Shown here: in pieces, positions 14,729 through 19,109 of the stretch
Numbering within the stretch: position 1 is the stretch's first letter
How the letters are laid out: the number at the start of each line of letters is the position of its first letter
Assembly (NCBI RefSeq): GCF_000272405.2
Contig: NZ_AJZM02000402.1
Location: 46,668 to 65,776 of the forward strand
DNA: 19,109 bases
From: Vibrio tasmaniensis 1F-187
GTDB taxonomy: Bacteria > Pseudomonadota > Gammaproteobacteria > Enterobacterales > Vibrionaceae
Direction of reading: 5' to 3'
Notes under the pieces: generated by a model
The model's input: the letters and a program-made list of their open reading frames with translations, nothing else
What the model was told of the DNA's origin: nothing
The model's database searches: none
Position numbers and translations under genes: made by a program

Positions 14729-15118
14729 ATGTTGTCTTCATCTATTCAAATCGCTATTACTTATCTGGTATTGGTAGCGGTATCTGCGTTGTTTTCAGAA
14801 AGTTCAAAAGCGCTCTTGGTGTGGTATTTAGTTATCGGAATAGTGACGTTTTTTGTGTACGCGAAGGACAAGAGAGCGGCAATCAATGGTAATTGGCGTG
14901 TACCAGAGAAAACTCTGCATATTTTTTCTGTTGCTGGTGGTTGGTTAGGGGCGTTAATTGCTCAAGATAAACTGCGTCATAAAACGCAGAAGCAACCATT
15001 TAGACTTATATTTTTCGTGACGGTGTCACTTAATGTTGTGGCTTTTGTCTGGACGTTAACGCCGAGTGGGCAGGCGACATTTGGTCAATGGCTAAGCGAG
15101 ATTATTAAGCTCTTTTAA
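14729..15118 (+). CDS. DUF1294 family membrane protein
   Basis: Small inner-membrane protein of unknown function. The 129 residues carry the DUF1294 pattern: FFVYAKDKRAA (41-51), WRVPEKTLH (56-64), GGWLGA (70-75) and RHKT...PFR (83-92). Hydrophobic segments are at about 6-22, 28-44, 66-78 and 93-110. In many proteobacteria this domain is fused behind a cold-shock domain; here it stands alone, with a hydrophobic N terminus instead. The AAGGAG site at 14720-14725 lies only 3 bases before ATG 14729 and 6 bases before the TTG at 14732. The TTG may be the real start, which would remove one residue. Confidence 0.85.
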   Translation: MLSSSIQIAITYLVLVAVSALFSESSKALLVWYLVIGIVTFFVYAKDKRAAINGNWRVPEKTLHIFSVAGGWLGALIAQDKLRHKTQKQPFRLIFFVTVSLNVVAFVWTLTPSGQATFGQWLSEIIKLF

Positions 15119-15125
15119 AGAAACG

Positions 15126-15153
15126 GATGGTTAGCACCGGTGTACTAACCATC
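15126..15153. terminator. Hairpin between convergent DUF1294 and LysE genes
   Basis: GATGGTTAG (15126-15134) and CTAACCATC (15145-15153) form a perfect 9-bp stem; the loop contains the palindrome CACCGGTG. On the minus strand it is followed by CGTTTCTTT, so it best terminates the LysE-family gene. It sits 8 bases after the DUF1294 stop and could act in both directions. Confidence 0.7.
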
Positions 15154-15172
15154 AATAGATAAAGTAAGTCGA

Positions 15173-15757
15173 TTAGATCATCGGAATCGTCGATGCTAAA
15201 AGTAACCCTGCCATACCATAGTTGAAGCTTTTGATTCGAACGGGTGTTGTTAGCCAATGCTGGAGCTGTTTACCTGCCGCTGTCCAGAATGTCACAGAAG
15301 GCAAATTGGCTAATGTGAATATACTGGCGATGATCGCGAGCTCCCACCATGAACTACCACTGCTGTACACTGAAATTGCCGTCAGCGCCATTGACCAGCC
15401 TTTAGGATTCACCCACTGAAAACTCGCTGCGCCAATGAAAGTCATGGGTTTGTAAGCCTCGGTGCTTTTGGCTTTGCCGCTCAATGCTATCTTAATCGCA
15501 AGGTACACGAGGTAAGCAAGACTCAGGTATTTCAAGATTTGGTGAGAGACCGGATAGGCGTTAAAAATCCCCATTAAGCCGAAGCCAACCAATAGCAACA
15601 TGGCTGCAAAACCCAGAGCAATGCCTAGCATGTGCGGAATGGTACGGGCAAAGCCAACATTGGCTCCTGATGTCATGAGCATGATGTTATTTGGACCTGG
15701 TGTGAAGGTCGAGACAAACGCAAACAAGGCAAGTGCGCTAAGTTGTTCTAAAGGCAT
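15173..15757 (-). CDS. LysE/RhtB-family amino-acid exporter
   Basis: Inner-membrane exporter of 194 residues, close to the family norm (about 200-210), with about six hydrophobic segments and the hallmark TPGPN at 19-23 (FVSTFTPGPNNIMLMTSG). QWVNPKGW near residues 113-120 is also typical of the family. These proteins drive proton-linked efflux of amino acids or homoserine lactone-like compounds; the substrate cannot be read from sequence. I chose ATG 15757, which has GGAG 9 bases upstream and aligns with the family start; the in-frame frame continues to 15811 without support. It is divergent from an Lrp/AsnC gene 141 bases away, the standard pairing for amino-acid-sensing control of an exporter. 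Confidence 0.92.
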   Translation of the reverse strand: MPLEQLSALALFAFVSTFTPGPNNIMLMTSGANVGFARTIPHMLGIALGFAAMLLLVGFGLMGIFNAYPVSHQILKYLSLAYLVYLAIKIALSGKAKSTEAYKPMTFIGAASFQWVNPKGWSMALTAISVYSSGSSWWELAIIASIFTLANLPSVTFWTAAGKQLQHWLTTPVRIKSFNYGMAGLLLASTIPMI

Positions 15758-15791
15758 TGTGATTCTCCAGCAGTAAAATGAACGAAGTGAC

Positions 15792-15801
15792 TGACCGGTC
15801 A
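15792..15801. promoter_or_regulatory. Palindrome TGACCGGTCA in the exporter leader
   Basis: A perfect 10-bp palindrome 34 bases upstream of the LysE-family start, in the region shared with the Lrp gene. It could be an operator, but 10 bp alone is weak evidence. Confidence 0.3.
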
Positions 15802-15888
15802 TGACTTTCACGTGTTGAGAAACATAGTAGGTGGAAAGTGAGGCAATTATGTGCTTTTATTTCCTCAATTATCACTTAATGCACAATA

Positions 15889-15900
15889 ATAAGTACTTAT
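15889..15900. promoter_or_regulatory. Palindrome ATAAGTACTTAT overlapping the Lrp-gene start
   Basis: A perfect 12-bp palindrome whose last two bases are the first two of the Lrp start codon. A weaker AAGTGA/TCACTT pair surrounds the middle of the same intergenic region (15836-15841 and 15872-15877). Negative autoregulation is common for Lrp/AsnC proteins, so a self-operator is plausible. The overlap also means the start lacks a clear ribosome binding site. Confidence 0.4.
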
Positions 15901-16339
15901 GGATAGATTTGACGAAAGGATATTGCAAGAGCTTAAATTGGACGGCAGAATCTCCAACATTGAGCTTTCAGAACGTATAGGATTGTCGGCTTCAGCGACC
16001 TTAAGGCGAGTACAGGACCTCGAGCGTAAAGGGATCATTCAAGGTTACCGTGCGGTTCTGGATAATGGCCTGATGGGCGTTGGCTTTATAGCTTATGTTT
16101 CGATTGGCTTGTCGAGCCATAGCAAAGCGGCTCAGCTAGAATTTGAACAGCACGTCAGTATGGAAAAAGAGGTGGTGGAGTGCCACAACATTACTGGTGC
16201 CAACGAGTACTTGCTAAGGGTAGAAACAAAAGATCTACCGGGCTATAAGAAGTTTCATGCCGATGTGCTTGGGGAATGTGCTCAGGTGCAATCGATTACG
16301 ACTATGGTTGTGATGGACACCCCCAAAGATGAACGTTAG
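15899..16339 (+). CDS. Lrp/AsnC-family transcriptional regulator
   Basis: Feast/famine regulator of 146 residues. The N-terminal helix-turn-helix spans about 1-60 (MDRFDERILQELKLDGRISNIELSERIGLSASATLRRVQDLERKGII pattern), and the C-terminal RAM effector-binding domain spans about 65-140 (GFIAYVSIGL, then EYLLRVETKDLPGYKKF and TTMVVMD). It senses an amino acid and, by position, should control the divergent LysE/RhtB exporter. The start codon is preceded by an AT-rich palindrome with no clear ribosome binding site. The following LysR gene starts 27 bases downstream, so the two are probably co-transcribed. Confidence 0.93.
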   Translation: MDRFDERILQELKLDGRISNIELSERIGLSASATLRRVQDLERKGIIQGYRAVLDNGLMGVGFIAYVSIGLSSHSKAAQLEFEQHVSMEKEVVECHNITGANEYLLRVETKDLPGYKKFHADVLGECAQVQSITTMVVMDTPKDER

Positions 16340-16365
16340 TCGAGTTTTATTTCAGGAGAGGCGCA

Positions 16366-17295
16366 TTGCCAAATACTAACCAGTTGTTGTTGTTCTTAGA
16401 TGTGGTTCAACAAGGGTCGTTTACCAAAGCGGCAACTTTACACGATATGGACAACTCATCGCTCTCTAAACAGATCAAAAAGCTTGAGCAAGATTTAGGT
16501 GTTCAGTTGCTCAACCGATCTACTCGTTCGTTCTCGTTGACGTCGGCTGGGGAAGATATTTTAGCGCAAACCTATGTGCTGAAAGATACTATTAATCAGA
16601 TCCAGGGCATTGCAGATTCATATCAGTCTGAACCCAAAGGTGTGCTGCGAATTACGTCGCCGATCTATTTTGGTCAGCAATATCTGCAACCTATTATTAC
16701 TCAGTTCATGAGAAAGTATCCGGATGTTCAGATTGTGCTGTCATTGGACGACAAGATCGCCAACATCATTGCAGGGCAGTTTGATATCGCGTTTCGTTTC
16801 AGTAAGCTCGTTGAATCAAACTTGATTGCCAAGAAGATTGCCGACAGTAACTTTATGCTCGTTGCATCGAACGACTTTGTGAAAGAGCACGGTGAGCCGA
16901 AGACGCCACAAGATTTGCTCTCTTTACCTGCGGTTATCTATACCAATGGTGATATGACGGTTGATCACCTGCGTATCAGTGAAGAGCCGCATGGCAACAC
17001 TTTCCAAAGCCTAACGATTCGTGGCAACTATAAGGTCAGTGATGTTCGTACTATGGTGTCTTGTGTGAAAGATGGTCTAGGTTATGGCTTCCTTGATCAA
17101 TCAAACTTGTATGCCTCAATGAAAGAATTGGGCTTGGTTACGTTACTTCCTGATTATGCAATCTCGACGGTTGATACGGCTATTTATGCTGTGTATCCGC
17201 ATCGTAAGCAGACCAAATTGGTGAAAGAGTTCATTACTACGGTTCAAGACTATATTGGCTCTCCGACCATTTGGGAGAAGATGCAGCAAGGTTAA
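16366..17295 (+). CDS. LysR-family transcriptional regulator
   Basis: Regulator of 309 residues. The helix-turn-helix is at about 17-39 (GSFTKAATLHDMDNSSLSKQ) with KKLEQDLGVQLLNRSTRSFSLTSAG following, and the substrate-binding-like effector domain is from about 90 (GVLRITSPIYFGQQYLQPIITQFMRKYPDVQI). It belongs to the large group related to DsdC/AaeR-type regulators; no closer target is visible. The start is TTG at 16366 with AGGAG 7 bases upstream, a strong site; the first ATG is inside the helix-turn-helix and cannot be the start. It follows the Lrp gene in the same direction, so it may belong to the exporter control circuit or regulate an unlinked target. Confidence 0.9.
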   Translation: MPNTNQLLLFLDVVQQGSFTKAATLHDMDNSSLSKQIKKLEQDLGVQLLNRSTRSFSLTSAGEDILAQTYVLKDTINQIQGIADSYQSEPKGVLRITSPIYFGQQYLQPIITQFMRKYPDVQIVLSLDDKIANIIAGQFDIAFRFSKLVESNLIAKKIADSNFMLVASNDFVKEHGEPKTPQDLLSLPAVIYTNGDMTVDHLRISEEPHGNTFQSLTIRGNYKVSDVRTMVSCVKDGLGYGFLDQSNLYASMKELGLVTLLPDYAISTVDTAIYAVYPHRKQTKLVKEFITTVQDYIGSPTIWEKMQQG

Positions 17296-17320
17296 TTATG
17301 TCGCTAGGCCATAAGCTGCT

Positions 17321-17356
17321 AGATAAGATAGATAAGATAGATAAGATAGATAAGAT
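17321..17356. repeat. Tandem repeat, four perfect copies of AGATAAGAT
   Basis: A 9-base unit repeated four times without a change, then a broken fifth copy. It lies 25 bases after the LysR stop and is outside any gene. Short perfect arrays like this usually vary in copy number between strains. Confidence 0.9.
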
Positions 17357-17603
17357 AGAATAAGTAACGCCCCAAGACTTATAGAGAAAAAGCGAGCGGG
17401 ATCACAGCATTAATGGAGTGCTGACGGATAGATACTCGTAGGCTTTTTATCATTATGTATTCCTGAGATACTGAACAAAATTCATTTTAGGGCGGAACGT
17501 TTTAATAACTGCGCTTTTCCCTGTCATTCAAACATACTGCTCGCTATAGGTTGATTGCTTTCCTGTGTAGGGTGCTATTAGCCGAGTTAGGATAAAATAT
17601 TTT
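17357..17603. other. Intergenic stretch upstream of the Sel1-repeat gene
   Basis: With the tandem repeat, the gap from 17296 to 17603 is 308 bases. Apart from the repeat I see no gene and no clear terminator. The promoter of the Sel1-repeat gene should be here but could not be placed with confidence. Confidence 0.35.
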
Positions 17604-18863
17604 ATGAGTACAATGGGAATCGCAATTGGTGCGACCGCTCTTTCGTTAATACTGATTGCTGTTTGGCTGGTCTCTTTGTCGCTAAGAAAAAAGCGCTTGG
17701 AACAAGAACGTAAAGCTCGCGCTGTCGCTTACCGAAAAGCGATTGAAAAAGCACGTATCCAAGAGCAAAAAGATCGTCAATTTAAGGCTGAAACAGGGCA
17801 TGTGCCGTCGATTTTATATTTGGCGAAAGAGGCCGAACGAGTCAATCTTAAGGAAGCTCTGTATTGGTACGATAAAGCTGCCCATTTAGACAATGTCAAC
17901 GGCATGTACGGCATTGTGCGTCTGAGTATGAAGTGCAAAGAAGACCTAATTTTAAGAGAAAAGGCCAATTTTTGGCAGTTAGCGATATCAGCACTGGATA
18001 ACGATCCGCTTGCAAAATTCGAGGTGGGTAAAGCACTCGTGTTTGGTCGCGGAGTTGAGAAAAACCTTCCGAAAGGCAGCGCCTATATTGAAGAGTCTGC
18101 AGTTAGTGGTAACACCGAAGCGATGCTTTTCATGGGGGATTGGTGTTTAGATAGAGAGAACCCAGATTATTCTCCAGAAAGCTCTTTCATGTGGTTCAGA
18201 AAAGCGGCTGAAAAGAATAACCTAGACGGAAAAATCAAATTGGGTATGAGCTATTTGAATGGTGTTGGCGTTGTCGCTAATCATCGTGAAGCGGTTTACT
18301 GGTTTGAAACGGCAGCTGAAAAAAACTGTGCAGAAGCGATGTTTAAAGCCGGTGAGGCGTGGATTGACCATGGTGAGCACGGCAATGCTATCGCGTATAT
18401 CTGGTTATTCTTATCGGCTCATTTTGGCTATGCGGATGCGAGGTACTTGAGAGATAAAGTTGGTGGGGATCTTGGTGTTGATGCCGTTGTGGGATTACAG
18501 GCTCTGACTAAGCCAATAATGACCAAGTTGACGCAAGAAGCAATCACCAAGCACTCTATCGTTAAAGCGCTCAACAAGCTCTACAAACGCGATATCCCAG
18601 TACATAAGAAAGTGAAAGAAGCCTCTGACGAAGAGGGTGATGAGTTAGGTGTCGATAAGGCGGATTTGGATACTGAAGCCTCAAATGCTCAAGCTTCAAG
18701 TGCTCAAGGTTTAAATGGCAACAATCACCAACAGGCGGCTGAAAACCATGATGGTGACAAGGCAAGCGTAAATCGAGCATCACAAGATAAGCAAGCTAAC
18801 TCTAATAGCGGTTCTTTGGACTTTAGCCAACCGGCAGTCGAGTCTAACTGGAAGAGCAATTAA
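17604..18863 (+). CDS. Membrane-anchored Sel1-repeat protein
   Basis: A 419-residue protein with one N-terminal transmembrane helix (about 5-27) followed by RKKRLEQERKARA, a basic stretch that should hold the rest in the cytoplasm. Residues 28-60 are a charged helix likely to form a coiled coil. Sel1/TPR-like helical repeats cover about 75-285, the clearest being LAKFEVGKALVFGRGVEKN, EAMLFMGDWCLD, GKIKLGMSYLNGVGVVANH and EAMFKAGEAWIDHG, with WFRKAAEKN and WFETAAEKN as helix B. Such repeats are protein-protein scaffolds, so a bridging role at the inner membrane is likely; no partner is evident nearby. The tail from about 335 is acidic, Asn/Gln/Ser/Ala-rich and probably disordered. The ATG at 17604 has AGGA 11 bases upstream, a little far. 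Confidence 0.85.
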   Translation: MSTMGIAIGATALSLILIAVWLVSLSLRKKRLEQERKARAVAYRKAIEKARIQEQKDRQFKAETGHVPSILYLAKEAERVNLKEALYWYDKAAHLDNVNGMYGIVRLSMKCKEDLILREKANFWQLAISALDNDPLAKFEVGKALVFGRGVEKNLPKGSAYIEESAVSGNTEAMLFMGDWCLDRENPDYSPESSFMWFRKAAEKNNLDGKIKLGMSYLNGVGVVANHREAVYWFETAAEKNCAEAMFKAGEAWIDHGEHGNAIAYIWLFLSAHFGYADARYLRDKVGGDLGVDAVVGLQALTKPIMTKLTQEAITKHSIVKALNKLYKRDIPVHKKVKEASDEEGDELGVDKADLDTEASNAQASSAQGLNGNNHQQAAENHDGDKASVNRASQDKQANSNSGSLDFSQPAVESNWKSN

Positions 18864-19034
18864 TAAACCGTGTTTATGAGTTATTACCTGTATTCTGTAC
18901 ATGACTGAAACGAGTAGTTCTACAATTTAAAAAATCCAACGATGTTATATGAGTGTAGATGTTATAACTGACTGCATTAAGCCGCTAAGTCATACGGTAG
19001 GTATTATTGACTGCGGCGGGTAAAGCACTCAAAC
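18864..19034. other. 3' region after the Sel1-repeat gene
   Basis: 171 bases with no gene or recognisable site before the terminator. Confidence 0.4.
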
Positions 19035-19065
19035 AAAAAAAAGGGAAGCATCTGCTTCCCTTTTT
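19035..19065. terminator. Bidirectional rho-independent terminator
   Basis: GGGAAGC (19043-19049), loop ATCT, GCTTCCC (19054-19060), with eight A before and five T after. The longer T run is on the minus strand, so it probably terminates a minus-strand gene beyond the right edge as well as the Sel1-repeat transcript. Confidence 0.88.
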
Positions 19066-19086
19066 GTTTATGTACGATTTGCTTTT

Positions 19087-19109
19087 TAGAGCTTAGAGCT
19101 TAGAGCTTA
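19087..19109. repeat. Tandem repeat of TAGAGCT at the right edge
   Basis: Three perfect copies of a 7-base unit plus two bases, running off the end of the window. It lies just past the terminator and may be the start of a longer array or the 3' end of a convergent gene. Confidence 0.7.

Overview
The window looks like Vibrio chromosomal DNA, most likely from the V. splendidus-type marine group. The evidence is the MalE and pullulanase type, the AT-leaning composition, the A/T-flanked terminators and one integron attC-like site of Vibrio character. This placement is inferred from sequence character, not from a database match. No rRNA, tRNA, CRISPR array, transposase or integrase gene is visible.

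Layout. (1) 1-4.3 kb: malE, a DexB/oligo-1,6-glucosidase-type GH13 enzyme, and a divergent LysR regulator with a perfect 15-bp palindrome in the shared intergenic region. (2) 4.3-8.6 kb: an accessory stretch, lower in GC by eye. It holds a Phd/YefM-RelE/ParE toxin-antitoxin pair with a clear promoter and operator, a small conserved-looking protein, a CPBP (Rce1-like) membrane protease, a small exported protein, a small lipoprotein, and an attC-like site between the last two. It ends in about 740 bp without a long gene, containing several perfect inverted repeats and two possible microproteins with strong ribosome binding sites. (3) 8.6-14.4 kb: a cytoplasmic GH13 alpha-amylase and a 1237-residue pullulanase lipoprotein. 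(4) 14.7-19.1 kb: a DUF1294 membrane protein, a LysE/RhtB exporter divergent from an Lrp/AsnC regulator, a second LysR regulator, a membrane-anchored Sel1-repeat protein, and a terminator serving mainly a gene beyond the right edge.

How the genes work together. The polysaccharide genes form a starch/glycogen/pullulan route. Pullulanase on the cell surface cuts alpha-1,6 branches. MalE binds maltodextrins in the periplasm; its permease genes would lie left of base 1. The cytoplasmic alpha-amylase and the alpha-1,6-glucosidase finish linear and branched oligosaccharides. Regions 1 and 3 share this function, so region 2 looks like an insertion or variable segment within one carbohydrate locus. 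The exporter-Lrp pair on the right is a classic amino-acid efflux arrangement and looks unrelated to the sugar genes.

No wholly new multi-gene system is evident. The most unusual material is the accessory block: a lone attC-like site with two small exported proteins, the structured 7.9-8.6 kb gap with its microORFs, and the palindrome between the LysR gene and the 1,6-glucosidase gene.
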